55,137 bases of DNA from Prosthecobacter sp. (GTDB lineage: Bacteria > Verrucomicrobiota > Verrucomicrobiia > Verrucomicrobiales > Verrucomicrobiaceae). Positions 26,130 through 35,132 of this stretch are shown here, piece by piece. The translations under genes were made by a program, and so were the position numbers. The notes beneath the pieces are model-generated. The model did no database searches and was not told the DNA's origin. It saw only the letters and a list, made by a program, of their open reading frames with translations. Numbering within the stretch: the first letter of the stretch is position 1; each line of letters starts with the position of its first letter. The stretch spans positions 1-55,137 of the forward strand of contig NZ_JACSRD010000157.1 of the NCBI RefSeq assembly GCF_014879935.1, read 5' to 3'.

Positions 26130-28453
26130 AGCGCCAGCGGCTGGTCCTCGCCGATGACCTTCACTTCGAGCTCCAAGGTCACACCGCGCTCTTCGAGGGC
26201 CTTTTCTTTGATCTTGGCGATCAAATCAAGCACTTCGCGGGCGGTGACGCCGCCTTCGTTGACGATGAAGTTGCCGTGGACGGCCGAAACGACGGCGTTG
26301 CCCACGCGGGTGCCTTTGAGGCCGAGGTCATCGACGAGTTTGCCCGCGCCGCAGAGTTCGGGATTTTTGAAAATGCAGCCGGCGCTGGCTCCGATGGGCT
26401 GGCTGGTGCGGCGTTTCACGCGGCTGGCTTCCAAACCGGCATCAATTTGAGCCTGTGTGGCCGGTTTGCCCTCCAACACGGCTCCCACGATGTAACGCTC
26501 CTCAAACTCCGGGACGCTGCGGTAGTGATGCACGATGTCAGCGAGCGGTTTTTCCTGAATCCTGCCATCCGTGGCGATGAAGCGCACGCTGACGACATGG
26601 TCGAACATCTCCGCGCCCATGGCTCCGGCGTTCATGCGCAAAGCACCGCCGAGATTGCCGGGAACGCCTTCCATCCATTCGAGACCACCGATGCCGGCAT
26701 TTCGAGCGGCGCTGGCGATCTTTTTTAGGCGAGCACCGACACCGACGATGAGGCGCATGCCTTCGGCTTTCACGTCTTCAAACTCACCTTTGCTCGGATG
26801 AATCACCGCGCCGCGGATGCCGCCGTCTTTGACGAGCAAATTCGAGCCGCGACCGATCACCCGGATCGGCACGGAACTCGAGCGAAGGTAACGCACGATC
26901 TCCGCGAAGGCCTCGACGGTGCGTGGCTCGATCCAATACTGCGCAGGGCCGCCGATGAGGAAGGTGGTGTGGCGGTTCATCGGTTCGTAAAGCCTCGCTG
27001 CGCCGCCGCCATGCGCTTCGAGGATGCTGGTGAGCCTTTCGAGCACTGGCAGATCGCGTGCGATGCAGCGGCCGACTTCGTGGACATTGCCTGCACCGAG
27101 CGTGATGAGCAGATCGCCGGGGCGCAACGCATTGCCGACCTTGTCGCGGGCAATCGGCATCGTTGGCGTGCTGCCGGTCTTCGTTCGTAGTTCGGGCTTC
27201 AGCCCGCTCTGGTGCGCAATCACCTCTTCCAAAATGGTTTCGCCGCTCACACCCGGCAGCGGTTTCTCGCTCGCCGGATACACGTCGGTGATGAACAACT
27301 CGTTCACATCATCAAAACTGGCTCCGAACTCCTTCTTGAGCAATTGCGTGCGGCTGAAGCGATGCGGTTGGAAGAGGCAGACGATGCGTTTGGCATTCAC
27401 CCCCTTCGCGGTGGCCAGTGTGGCGGCGATTTCGCTCGGATGATGGCCGTAGTCATCGACGACGGTGAATTGCTCGCCGCTGTGGCGGATCTCGAAACGG
27501 CGTTTCGCACCGCGGAAGGTCTTCAAGGCATGCTGGATGGCCTCAAACGTCACGCCGCACTTGGTGGCGAGCGCGATGGCAGCGAGGGCGTTGCTAACGT
27601 TGTGCTTGCCGGGAATGCCAAGCGTGGCCACGCCGAGCAGTTGCTCGTTTTGATACACCTCGAACTCGGAGTGATCCGGGCGCATCGTGAGGATGTTTGC
27701 GGAAAAATCGTGCTCGCGGCTCCAGCCGTAGCTGACGCCATGTGATCCGGCGCAGACTTCGGTGGCGACGGGATCTTCAGCGCAGTAAACCCAATGACCG
27801 GGCGTCTGGCTCAAAAGCTGGCGGAAGACGGCTTTGATGGCCTCGATGCCGTCGTAGAAGTCGAGATGCTCGGGCTCGATGTTGAGCACGATGGCGTGCT
27901 GCGGGTGAAAATTGACGAGCGTGCCATCGCTCTCATCGCCTTCGGCCACAAAAAGCTCGCCTTCGGTATCCCAGTGCGCATTCGAGCCAAGAATCGGAAT
28001 CTCCGCGCCGACGTAGTGGCTTGGCTTGAGGCCGCCTTGACGCAAAACGTGCGCCGTCACAGCTGAAGTGGTGGTTTTGCCGTGTGTTCCGCAAACGACG
28101 ACGCCTTTCTTGTTCGCCATCACGGCGGCGAGAGCCTCGGCGCGACGCACCAGCGGGATGCCCTGCTTGTAAGCGGCTTCGTAGGCGATGTTGCCGGGCT
28201 TGATGGCGCTGGAGAAGATCACCATGTCGCAATCCTCGACTTCCTTCTCGGTGTGACCGTGGAAGAATTGCAGGCCGAGCTTTTGCAGGCGCTCCGTCTC
28301 GAGCGTCGTGGCCTTGTCCGAGCCGCTGACCTTGTGGCCGAGACCGAGAAGCAGCAGCGCGAGTCCGCTCATGCCAGAACCAGCGACCCCGATGAGGTCG
28401 ATGCGCATGGGATGACGGCTTTCTTTGAGGAGGCTGAGGACGGCGTGGGTCAT
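26126..28453 (-). CDS. murC-murB: MurC-MurB fusion (UDP-MurNAc-alanine ligase and UDP-GlcNAc-enolpyruvate reductase)
   Basis: A 775-residue bifunctional cytosolic peptidoglycan enzyme. MurC comes first: IGVAGSGMSGLA, ATP loop CGTHGKTTTSA, and ligase motifs DDYGHHPSEIAAT and FQPHRFSRT. After a linker (about 480) MurB follows with VIGRGSNLLV, EGVPGNLGGALRMNAGA and SAGCIFKNP. Cys stands where many MurBs have the proton-donor Ser; a cysteine type occurs elsewhere in the family. The ATG at 28453 is preferred over 28504 (weak N-terminus). MurB reduces the enolpyruvyl group and MurC then adds L-Ala, so the fusion covers consecutive steps. The stop codon lies in a REP. Confidence 0.93.
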   Translation of the reverse strand: MTHAVLSLLKESRHPMRIDLIGVAGSGMSGLALLLLGLGHKVSGSDKATTLETERLQKLGLQFFHGHTEKEVEDCDMVIFSSAIKPGNIAYEAAYKQGIPLVRRAEALAAVMANKKGVVVCGTHGKTTTSAVTAHVLRQGGLKPSHYVGAEIPILGSNAHWDTEGELFVAEGDESDGTLVNFHPQHAIVLNIEPEHLDFYDGIEAIKAVFRQLLSQTPGHWVYCAEDPVATEVCAGSHGVSYGWSREHDFSANILTMRPDHSEFEVYQNEQLLGVATLGIPGKHNVSNALAAIALATKCGVTFEAIQHALKTFRGAKRRFEIRHSGEQFTVVDDYGHHPSEIAATLATAKGVNAKRIVCLFQPHRFSRTQLLKKEFGASFDDVNELFITDVYPASEKPLPGVSGETILEEVIAHQSGLKPELRTKTGSTPTMPIARDKVGNALRPGDLLITLGAGNVHEVGRCIARDLPVLERLTSILEAHGGGAARLYEPMNRHTTFLIGGPAQYWIEPRTVEAFAEIVRYLRSSSVPIRVIGRGSNLLVKDGGIRGAVIHPSKGEFEDVKAEGMRLIVGVGARLKKIASAARNAGIGGLEWMEGVPGNLGGALRMNAGAMGAEMFDHVVSVRFIATDGRIQEKPLADIVHHYRSVPEFEERYIVGAVLEGKPATQAQIDAGLEASRVKRRTSQPIGASAGCIFKNPELCGAGKLVDDLGLKGTRVGNAVVSAVHGNFIVNEGGVTAREVLDLIAKIKEKALEERGVTLELEVKVIGEDQPLAL

Positions 28454-28604
28454 GAACGGAGGGGAAAGGGCGGGAAAACTAGGCGGGATTGCGCAGGGGA
28501 GCAAGAAACCGCCGGTCCACCTCCTCGAATCCTGATGGATTTTTGTCTTCGCCAGTCTGCTGGCTTCTGCTCAAGATCGGTCGGCAAGAATCAACCTCCC
28601 GAAA

Positions 28605-29339
28605 ATGAAACCCGACATCCAAATCATCCCGAAGCTGTGGACCACGATCCCCGAAGCGATCCGCAACCGCGTAGGCCGTGAACCCGGCCCGCAACGTGCC
28701 ATGCTGGAGGAGGAGCACCTGCTCATCATCCTTCATCAGATTCCGGGTCCCGATGATGCCTCCCGCCGCCCGGCCCTGTTCTGGCGTCAGCCGGACGGCA
28801 CATGGAAATCCAGCCCTGATGCAGGCGGTCATCTCGCCTTGCAGAATCACCTGGCTTCCTTCTCGGCACGGCTTGATGAGCTCGACAAGGCGGAGCACAT
28901 CGCGCAGACGGCGACGGAGTATCACAAGGTGCTCGAAGCCATCGCGCCGGTGCTGCGTTCCTCCCGTGGCCTGCATCGGGCGCTGCAGCAGGCGCGTGAA
29001 TTTGTGAAGGCGGACCGTGACTTGATCAATCTGCGCGACCAAGCCGCCAGCATTGAGCGCAACGCGGAGCTGCTGCTGCAGGATGCACAGTTCGGCCTGA
29101 ACTTCACCGTGGCCAAGCAGGCCGAGGCGCAGGCTCAAAGCGCCCAGCGCATGGCCAACACCTCCCACCGCCTGAATGTGCTCGCGGCGCTGTTTTTGCC
29201 CCTGACGGCGCTCACCGGCCTTTTCAGCATGTCAATTCGCGGCCCCTTGGAAGACAAACCGGTGAACTTCTGGCTCATCGCCGTCATTGGCGTGCTGGTG
29301 GGCATGGTGATGAGTTCCGTCGTCGTGGCGCGGCGGTGA
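28605..29339 (+). CDS. CorA-like membrane protein lacking the GMN motif
   Basis: A 244-residue protein with an N-terminal alpha/beta part, a long coiled-coil helix (about 85-185) and two C-terminal membrane helices (191-210 and 221-241). This is the CorA/ZntB layout. The signature GMN after helix 1 is replaced by GLFSMS (205-210), so Mg2+ selectivity is unlikely. It is divergent from murC-murB and 66 nt upstream of the PBP1C start on the same strand. A channel or mechanosensing role is inference. Confidence 0.72.
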   Translation: MKPDIQIIPKLWTTIPEAIRNRVGREPGPQRAMLEEEHLLIILHQIPGPDDASRRPALFWRQPDGTWKSSPDAGGHLALQNHLASFSARLDELDKAEHIAQTATEYHKVLEAIAPVLRSSRGLHRALQQAREFVKADRDLINLRDQAASIERNAELLLQDAQFGLNFTVAKQAEAQAQSAQRMANTSHRLNVLAALFLPLTALTGLFSMSIRGPLEDKPVNFWLIAVIGVLVGMVMSSVVVARR

Positions 29340-29405
29340 ATGGCTGATTCCGGCCGGGCTCGTGACCATGCTGGCATTCCGTCCGGAGTTCATGTTTCTT
29401 TGCCC

Positions 29406-31661
29406 ATGCGCCGCTGGAAAGCCATCTTGATCACCTTGCCCGCCCTCGCGGCTGCCGGTTGGTGGGGTGTTCCATGGCTGGTGCCTCTGCCAGAGGCCTT
29501 GTTGAAGCCGGCGACGTCCTCCACCCGCTATCTCGCCCGCGATGGCACGCCGCTGCGGCATCTGCTGGATGAAAACGGCCACCGCTCGGCTCCTCCCGTG
29601 ACCTTCGCGGAGATTCCACAGCCGTTGGTGCACGCGCTGCTCGCCGCGGAGGACAAACGCTTCTTCTCGCACGGGGGCATCGACCTGTTCGCCATCGCCC
29701 GTGCGGTGCGGGACAACGCACGCAGCGGGCGCGTCGTCTCCGGCGCCTCGACAGTTCATCAGCAGCTCATCAAAAACACCACGCCGGGCACCGGGAAGCG
29801 CACGCTGTGGGTCAAGCTCGTCGAAGCGCTCCGGGCGCGGCATCTCGCGATGTCGTGGAGTCATGATGAGGTGTTCGCGGCTTATGTTAACCGCATCTCC
29901 TTTGGCAATCTCATGACGGGAGCCGCGACGGCGGCCTCCGGCTACTTCCACAAGCCCCTGGGTGATCTCACGCCTGCCGAATGCGCGCTGCTGGCCGCGC
30001 TGCCACAATCCCCGGCCCGCTTGAATCCGTTTCGCAATCTGAACGCCGTCCTGCCACGCCAGCGCCGCATCCTTGACCAAATGCACGCGCTCGGCTGGCT
30101 CAGTGACGAGCAGCATCGCGTCGCCTTGGACCAAAGCATCGTGCTGCAACGCTTCAGCGGCGGTTTCGAGGCTCCACATGCCGTGGAGATGCTTCGCGGC
30201 GAAGCCCGCAGCTCCACCATTCGCACCACGCTGGACGCGACATTGCAGCAACACGTCGAAACGATCATCGCGCAGCGATTGGAAGCGCTGAAAGGCCGTC
30301 ACGTGAGCCATGGTGCGGTCGTCGTGATCGAAAACGCGACCGGTGCCGTGCTCGCGCTCGCGGGTTCGCGTGATTTCTTCGCCAGCGACGGCGGCCAGCT
30401 CAATGGTGCCTGGGCGCCGCATTCACCGGGTTCGGCGATGAAGCCGTTCACGTATGAGATCGCCTTCGAACGCGGCGCGATGCCTGCGAGCATCGTCGCC
30501 GATCTGCCGATCGAATTCACCACCACCACCAGCGGCACCTACCGGCCTGAAAACTACTCGCTGCGCAGCTACGGGCCGATGACGTATCGCAACGCGCTCG
30601 GCAATTCGCTCAACATCTCCGCCGTGCGCGTGCTCGACTCCATCGGCGGTGCGGAAACCCTGCTGCCGCGCCTGCGCGAGCTCGGACTGACCACGCTCAC
30701 CGAGGACGCCGCGCATTACGGTCTCGGCCTCACCATTGGCAATGCCTCCGTGCGACTCATCGAACTCGCCAACGCCTACGCCTGCCTCGCGCGCCTCGGT
30801 CGTTTCAAGCCGTGGACGCTGCGCGCCGAGGCTCCCGCCGTCGAAGAACGTCGCCTGCTCGGCGAAAACGAATCGTGGCTCGTCGCCGACATCCTCAGCG
30901 ACAACCAGGCGCGCGAGATGTCCTTCGGCAGTCACTCGGTTTTGCGTCTGCCATTCAAATGCGCGGTCAAGACGGGGACCAGTTCCACCTTTCGCGACAA
31001 CTGGACGCTCGGTTACACGCCCGAGTTCACCGTCGGCGTGTGGGTCGGCAATTTCGACAACACACCGATGCAGGATGTCAGCGGCGTCACCGGCGCCGGG
31101 CCGATTTTCCGCGATGTGATGCTGCATCTGCATGAAAAGCATCCCGCCACGTGGTTTGAACGTCCCGCGGCCGTCACGCACGCGCGCATCGATCCGCGCA
31201 CCGGCAGACGCCTCACACCGCAGACCCCGCCCGCGCGTGTGAGCCGCGAGGAGTACTTCGTCGGCGGAAAAATGCCGCCTATCGCGCAAGCTGCCGACTA
31301 CGACACCCGCGGCCGTGCCATCCTGCCGCGTGAATACGCCGAATGGGTGCGGAGCAGCGCCAACTGGCTGGGCGATCTCGTCACCACCGCCGAAACCGAC
31401 GCACGGCCGATGCTGCGCATCACCCATCCGATCCCCGGCACCGTCGTCATCCTCGATCCCGACATCCGCAATCACGGCAACCGCCTCCTCCTCCAGTCCG
31501 CCGGCGCCATGGAACCGCACTGGAGTTCCAAAACCATCGAACTCCGCAAAGAGGCCGATCACACCTTCGCCATCCTCAAACCTGGCCGCCACGAGATCGA
31601 AGTGCATGATGAAGCGAGCGGTTTGAGTGCGAAGACCTTCGTGATTGTGCAGGAGGAGTAG
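29406..31661 (+). CDS. pbpC: Penicillin-binding protein 1C
   Basis: A 751-residue bifunctional cell-wall synthase with one N-terminal membrane helix. The GT51 transglycosylase domain has LLAAEDKRFFSHGGID and SGASTVHQQLIKN. The transpeptidase domain has nucleophile Ser340 in SPGSAMKPF, SLN in NSLNISAV, and KTGTSS. A C-terminal PBP1C domain (about 650-751) follows. The ATG at 29406 is chosen because the upstream frame has no signal. The usual SPGSTLKP reads SPGSAMKP. Its common partner, an alpha-2-macroglobulin, is not adjacent. Confidence 0.92.
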   Translation: MRRWKAILITLPALAAAGWWGVPWLVPLPEALLKPATSSTRYLARDGTPLRHLLDENGHRSAPPVTFAEIPQPLVHALLAAEDKRFFSHGGIDLFAIARAVRDNARSGRVVSGASTVHQQLIKNTTPGTGKRTLWVKLVEALRARHLAMSWSHDEVFAAYVNRISFGNLMTGAATAASGYFHKPLGDLTPAECALLAALPQSPARLNPFRNLNAVLPRQRRILDQMHALGWLSDEQHRVALDQSIVLQRFSGGFEAPHAVEMLRGEARSSTIRTTLDATLQQHVETIIAQRLEALKGRHVSHGAVVVIENATGAVLALAGSRDFFASDGGQLNGAWAPHSPGSAMKPFTYEIAFERGAMPASIVADLPIEFTTTTSGTYRPENYSLRSYGPMTYRNALGNSLNISAVRVLDSIGGAETLLPRLRELGLTTLTEDAAHYGLGLTIGNASVRLIELANAYACLARLGRFKPWTLRAEAPAVEERRLLGENESWLVADILSDNQAREMSFGSHSVLRLPFKCAVKTGTSSTFRDNWTLGYTPEFTVGVWVGNFDNTPMQDVSGVTGAGPIFRDVMLHLHEKHPATWFERPAAVTHARIDPRTGRRLTPQTPPARVSREEYFVGGKMPPIAQAADYDTRGRAILPREYAEWVRSSANWLGDLVTTAETDARPMLRITHPIPGTVVILDPDIRNHGNRLLLQSAGAMEPHWSSKTIELRKEADHTFAILKPGRHEIEVHDEASGLSAKTFVIVQEE

Positions 31662-31690
31662 CACTGGAACCACCGGCCGATTGACGAGAG

Positions 31691-31733
31691 GCACTCTGTT
31701 CCGCGAGCTGGAGACGGGCCGCGCGAACAGAGC
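31691..31733. repeat. Short intergenic inverted repeat J
   Basis: Arms CTCTGTTC and GAACAGAG (31694-31701 and 31725-31732) lie between pbpC and the small lipoprotein gene. There is no T-run, so a terminator is doubtful. A second tight hairpin, CGCATCC-GG-GGATGCG, follows at 31779-31794. Confidence 0.45.
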
Positions 31734-31833
31734 GCGACAACCATGCACGTAAGAGTCTGAGGCGGCCCATCACTTCGGCGCATCCGGGGATGCGGGGAAC
31801 GGCGATCCATTCATGGACAAACCCCTACCAACC

Positions 31834-32136
31834 ATGAAACACACTCTGTTCGCCCTCATCACCGCCGCCGCTGTCTGCGTGGCGGGTTGCAACAAGGAAA
31901 AGCAGGCCATCGATGATCGTGCCGATGCCAAGAAGGAAGCCCTGGAGCAGCAGAAGGATGCTGCCGAGGAGGCCGCACGACGCGCCAAGGAACAGGCGGA
32001 CATCGACGCCAAGATGACCAAGGCCAACATCGAAGCCAATACCGAGGCCGTGCAGGCCCAGCTCGATGCCGAGAAGAAACGCGCCGACGCCGAGGCGGAA
32101 GCCGCGAAGGCGAAGGTCGATGTGAAGAACCCGTGA
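31834..32136 (+). CDS. Small coiled-coil lipoprotein
   Basis: A 100-residue protein with a lipoprotein signal, lipobox VAGC (cysteine at residue 19), then an almost uninterrupted charged coiled coil rich in Lys, Glu, Ala and Asp (ADAKKEALEQQKDAAEEAA). The ATG at 31834 is chosen over 31813. It is probably outer-membrane or inner-membrane anchored, perhaps a periplasmic spacer. A hairpin terminator follows at 32155. Confidence 0.75.
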   Translation: MKHTLFALITAAAVCVAGCNKEKQAIDDRADAKKEALEQQKDAAEEAARRAKEQADIDAKMTKANIEANTEAVQAQLDAEKKRADAEAEAAKAKVDVKNP

Positions 32137-32154
32137 GCATCGTCCGGCCGTGCG

Positions 32155-32188
32155 ACAACGCCCTCCCGCTCTGGCAGGAGGGCGTTGT
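32155..32188. terminator. Bidirectional terminator hairpin
   Basis: ACAACGCCCTCC (32155-32166), a 10-nt loop and GGAGGGCGTTGT (32177-32188) form a perfect 12-bp stem between the convergent lipoprotein and HTTM genes. The downstream tract has few T residues, so function could be partly Rho-linked. Confidence 0.65.
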
Positions 32189-32255
32189 TCGTACGGCGTT
32201 CATGCCGAACGGGCGCACAACGAGCCGCTGCTCAGGGAGAGATGCGAGTTACTCG

Positions 32256-33707
32256 TCAACGACGGTCCTTTTCCGCCGCCTGCGAAGGGTGAAGAGGTTC
32301 GGTGAGCGGCAGGATCCACGCGGCAGGTCGCAGAGTCCTCGGTTCGGCAGCAAGATCGACCGTCGGATCGATCAACCTCTGTGGACGACGGCCATTGAGC
32401 GAAACGTGGACGTCGCCGCGGACCTGCACCCGGTCGTGGCCTGCATTGCGACTCACCGCCGCCAAATAGTGGCTGAACTGCAGGATCATGTCGGGATGCG
32501 TGGCCATTTTCTCCACCTGTCGCAGCGTCAGGTGCGCCGCAGGTTCGACCGTCCAGCTTTGACCCGTAACCGTGTCGGTGACGTGGAAACGGGCCACGCC
32601 TTGCTTCGAACGCAGTTTCATATGCCAGGAAAAGCGGTGCCCCTGCTCGGTCCAGTGCACGACGCCTGGATAAGCAAAGTGGCGCAAGGGCATGAGCATC
32701 TGAAACAGGAGGTAGATCGACAGGAGGCCCGCAATCACGCGATGTCGGCGGGTGATCGTCACAGTCGTCGGCGACGATGACGCGGCGGGTGGTTCAAGCC
32801 CTGCGCAGGCGAGCAGGCGGCGCGGCACTGCCGGCGGGAAGAAGATGACTGTGGCCGCCAGCATCAGCCATGGAAAGATGCCGATGCTGAAGAGCCTGGC
32901 ATTGAGCAGGTGAAAGAGGACCGCGCCGGCAAAAGCCATGGCACGTGTGCGACGCCACAGCAGCAGCGGAACGATGAGGAGATCGAGCAGCAGACCGCCG
33001 ATGACGAAAAAGTACACCATCCATTCCTCCTGGAACCACCGTCCGATGAGCGGGAAGTCCATGCGCCGCGCCAGCCACAGGCGCATCGGCTCGCCCTGCA
33101 GCCAGTCGGCGTTGAGTTTGGCGATGCCCCCGAAGAAATACGGAATGCCGATCTGCGCCCGCAGCAGCCAGAGAGCCCACGCAGGAGCCACGCTGGAGCG
33201 CAGCTTCGGTCGCAGCCAGGCATCGACTGAGACCGCACGTTCCGCCGGAACGAAGATGAGCACAAAGCTGATGAGGCAGATCAGATAGAAGTGGTTCAGA
33301 TAGCGGACTTCATCGAGCAGGAACACATACGTGAAGCCGGCAAAGAACAGCGCGGCTGCGATGCGGTAACAAAACCCCGCCACGATGCAGGCGGACAGCA
33401 AGCCCAGCGCAAAGAAATGCATCTGCATGCCGGCGCCTGGCCAGGGTTTCACCCACTCGAAGCCATAGTAAGTGAAGTGAAAGGTCGGAGCGCTGTAGAA
33501 GCTGCTGATCCAGCCGTTTTGAAAGTAGCGGCACACCTCCCAGAGCATCACGGCACCGAAAATGATGCGCACATACACGAGCGGGGCGATGTCCACGGGC
33601 GCAAAGAGCCGCTGCAGCAGAGACGGGGCGCGTGCCGGAGACTTGGGGGCCGAAACAGCCGGCTGCAGGCCGACGATTGAGCTTTGAGTGCCGTCGAAAG
33701 TGGTCAT
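32256..33707 (-). CDS. HTTM-domain membrane protein (vitamin K-dependent carboxylase-like)
   Basis: A 483-residue protein with about nine membrane helices. PLVYVRIIFGAVMLWEV and YFQNGWISSFYSAPTFHFTY (about 45-80) are typical of the HTTM domain shared with gamma-glutamyl carboxylase, as are FFGGIAKLNADWLQGEP and the conserved WF pattern. The bacterial members' reaction is unknown. Small periplasmic proteins lie nearby, but no carboxylation substrate is evident. Confidence 0.82.
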   Translation of the reverse strand: MTTFDGTQSSIVGLQPAVSAPKSPARAPSLLQRLFAPVDIAPLVYVRIIFGAVMLWEVCRYFQNGWISSFYSAPTFHFTYYGFEWVKPWPGAGMQMHFFALGLLSACIVAGFCYRIAAALFFAGFTYVFLLDEVRYLNHFYLICLISFVLIFVPAERAVSVDAWLRPKLRSSVAPAWALWLLRAQIGIPYFFGGIAKLNADWLQGEPMRLWLARRMDFPLIGRWFQEEWMVYFFVIGGLLLDLLIVPLLLWRRTRAMAFAGAVLFHLLNARLFSIGIFPWLMLAATVIFFPPAVPRRLLACAGLEPPAASSSPTTVTITRRHRVIAGLLSIYLLFQMLMPLRHFAYPGVVHWTEQGHRFSWHMKLRSKQGVARFHVTDTVTGQSWTVEPAAHLTLRQVEKMATHPDMILQFSHYLAAVSRNAGHDRVQVRGDVHVSLNGRRPQRLIDPTVDLAAEPRTLRPAAWILPLTEPLHPSQAAEKDRR

Positions 33708-33753
33708 GCGCTGCCCTCACTTCGCAGCCGCCCTCGGCTGAGGCCGGAAATGA

Positions 33754-33790
33754 TTCAACCATCGCCGGATTGACCGGAGCGATGGTTGAA
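33754..33790 (-). terminator. Hairpin downstream of the acidic secreted protein gene
   Basis: Perfect 12-bp arms TTCAACCATCGC (33754-33765) and GCGATGGTTGAA (33779-33790). It lies between the gene ending at 33836 and the HTTM gene start at 33707. The weak T-run leaves open that it is an operator of the HTTM gene. Confidence 0.45.
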
Positions 33791-33835
33791 ACGGGGTCAC
33801 ACGAGGCACGGATTCATCGGCCCTGCGAGGCCGGG

Positions 33836-34195
33836 TCAGTTGTCGTCGTCATCGTCATCCTCGTCGCCATGTTTGGTCACGACGACGCGGCTGATCACGC
33901 GATTCGAGCCGTCCATGGTGTAGTGCACACGCACAGGCACGCCGACCTTGATCTGCGCGGCGGCCTGCTCGGCAGGAATGACAGCGCCGGTTTCGGTGAC
34001 GTAGGTGACGCTGGGACCGTAGGTGTAGGTGACGGGGCCGGAGGTTTCCTTCACCACGAAGGTGGTGCCGGGAACGAACTGGGTGATGGTGCCATCAGCC
34101 GTGGTGGTGGTCGTGGTGACCACGGATTGCTGCTGGGCGGCAGCCGTGCCTGCGGCGATCAGCGTGCAGGCCAGGAGCAAGGTGAGGTATTTCAT
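33836..34195 (-). CDS. Small secreted protein with acidic tail
   Basis: A 119-residue protein with a signal peptide (MKYLTLLLACTLIAAGTAAA), a Thr-rich beta segment (SVVTTTTTTADGTITQFVPG), then RVHYTMDGSNRVISRVVVTK and a C-terminal run of aspartates (EDDDDDDN). A single small beta domain is likely. I know no assigned function. The acidic end could bind cations. Confidence 0.72.
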   Translation of the reverse strand: MKYLTLLLACTLIAAGTAAAQQQSVVTTTTTTADGTITQFVPGTTFVVKETSGPVTYTYGPSVTYVTETGAVIPAEQAAAQIKVGVPVRVHYTMDGSNRVISRVVVTKHGDEDDDDDDN

Positions 34196-34365
34196 AGGGG
34201 GCGGGGTTTGGTTTGTTTGTGTGTGAGGTATCCATCAGATGATGGGGAAAACAGATCGCACCCACCTCTGAATCCGGTTCGTGCGTGCTCATCAGGACGC
34301 GGCCCGATTCCTTCCTCACGTCTTCCCACGACCTGCGGCGGGCACAGCGGCGATTCCTGCGTGTG

Positions 34366-34707
34366 ATGTCATTCAAGGTGTTCGCCAACAAAGCGAAGGA
34401 CGCGGCCCTGCAACGCATGGCGGCATGGGTCGCCAACCGCTTTCACCTGCACCGGCTGGGGAAGGTGACCACGCTCCGGCTGGACAGCGTGGCGCAGGAG
34501 GTCTTTGTCATCGTGGAGCTGCACGGTGAGGCCAGCCCGGTGGAAATGACGGTGCGCTATCGCATTCTCAGCCCGACACAGATCGAGGTGACGGACGTCC
34601 AGGCCTCACGCGAATGGATGACGGCGTTTGCGAACGACGTGCTGCCGCCGGAGCGAAAGCGCTTCGACGTGTCGTCGATGGTCACCAAGGCGCTCAGGCA
34701 CCTGTGA
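34366..34707 (+). CDS. Hypothetical small protein
   Basis: A 113-residue protein beginning MSFKVFANKAKDAALQRMA, with a beta-rich middle (VTTLRLDSVAQEVFVIVELH, SPVEMTVRYRIL) and a helical end. It is soluble. Similar one-domain proteins occur near stress and envelope genes in this phylum. The GTG at 34285 is an alternative start. Function unknown. Confidence 0.6.
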   Translation: MSFKVFANKAKDAALQRMAAWVANRFHLHRLGKVTTLRLDSVAQEVFVIVELHGEASPVEMTVRYRILSPTQIEVTDVQASREWMTAFANDVLPPERKRFDVSSMVTKALRHL

Positions 34708-34737
34708 ATCATGTTTGAGGCGGCCTGCAAGAGGCGC

Positions 34738-34989
34738 TCACGAAGAACGACCACGGATCACGCGGTAAACCAGCAGCACCAGCACGGCACCGACCACCGA
34801 GGCGATGAAGCCCACCGGCTCCCCTTCGCCATACCATCCGGCGGCACGGCCGAGAAAGCCGGCCAACATGGCTCCGACGACGCCCAGGAGCATCGTGACG
34901 AGACAACCGCCAGGATCGCGGCCGGGGGTGAGGAATTTGGCCACAGCGCCCACGATGAGGCCGATGATGAGCATCCACAAGAAGGTCAT
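34738..34989 (-). CDS. GlsB/YeaQ/YmgE-family membrane protein
   Basis: An 83-residue protein with three hydrophobic helices, GLIVGAVAKFLTPGRDPGG (9-27) and a glycine-rich second half (GFIASVVGAVLVLLVYRVI). This is the transglycosylase-associated/GlsB signature, a stress-inducible inner-membrane family of unclear mechanism. A dyad sits just ahead of its start (35001-35021). Confidence 0.88.
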   Translation of the reverse strand: MTFLWMLIIGLIVGAVAKFLTPGRDPGGCLVTMLLGVVGAMLAGFLGRAAGWYGEGEPVGFIASVVGAVLVLLVYRVIRGRSS

Positions 34990-35000
34990 AAGCGGAGAGG

Positions 35001-35021
35001 TTTGAGGGTTACCCTCTCAAA
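35001..35021 (-). promoter_or_regulatory. Dyad upstream of the GlsB/YeaQ-type gene
   Basis: TTTGAGGGTTACCCTCTCAAA, read as TTTGAGGG and CCCTCTCAAA around TTA, is a near palindrome 12 nt before the ATG. It could mask the ribosome-binding region or be a repressor site. Confidence 0.35.
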
Positions 35022-35064
35022 TCGCACTTCAGGCCAAATCTGGCGGTGCCATGCGATCCCGGCA

Positions 35065-35102
35065 CAAAAAACCGGTGCCACGCTCTCACGCGGCACCGGT
35101 TT
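35065..35102 (-). terminator. Intrinsic terminator of the Gfo/Idh/MocA gene
   Basis: On the minus strand AAACCGGTGCC and GGCACCGGTTT form an 11-bp stem (35069-35079 with 35092-35102), followed by a run of six T (complement of 35066-35071). Confidence 0.8.
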
Positions 35103-35132
35103 GGGGATCAGGATGTGCTCAGTCGGCCGGCC

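Noticed and set aside
28454..28504. An N-terminal extension of MurC from ATG 28504
   Set aside because: The extra 17 residues are proline-rich and without similarity; ATG 28453 precedes the normal MurC start.
34232..34245. CCATCA-GA-TGATGG dyad before the small secreted protein gene
   Set aside because: Short, common-composition palindrome without promoter context; too weak to call.
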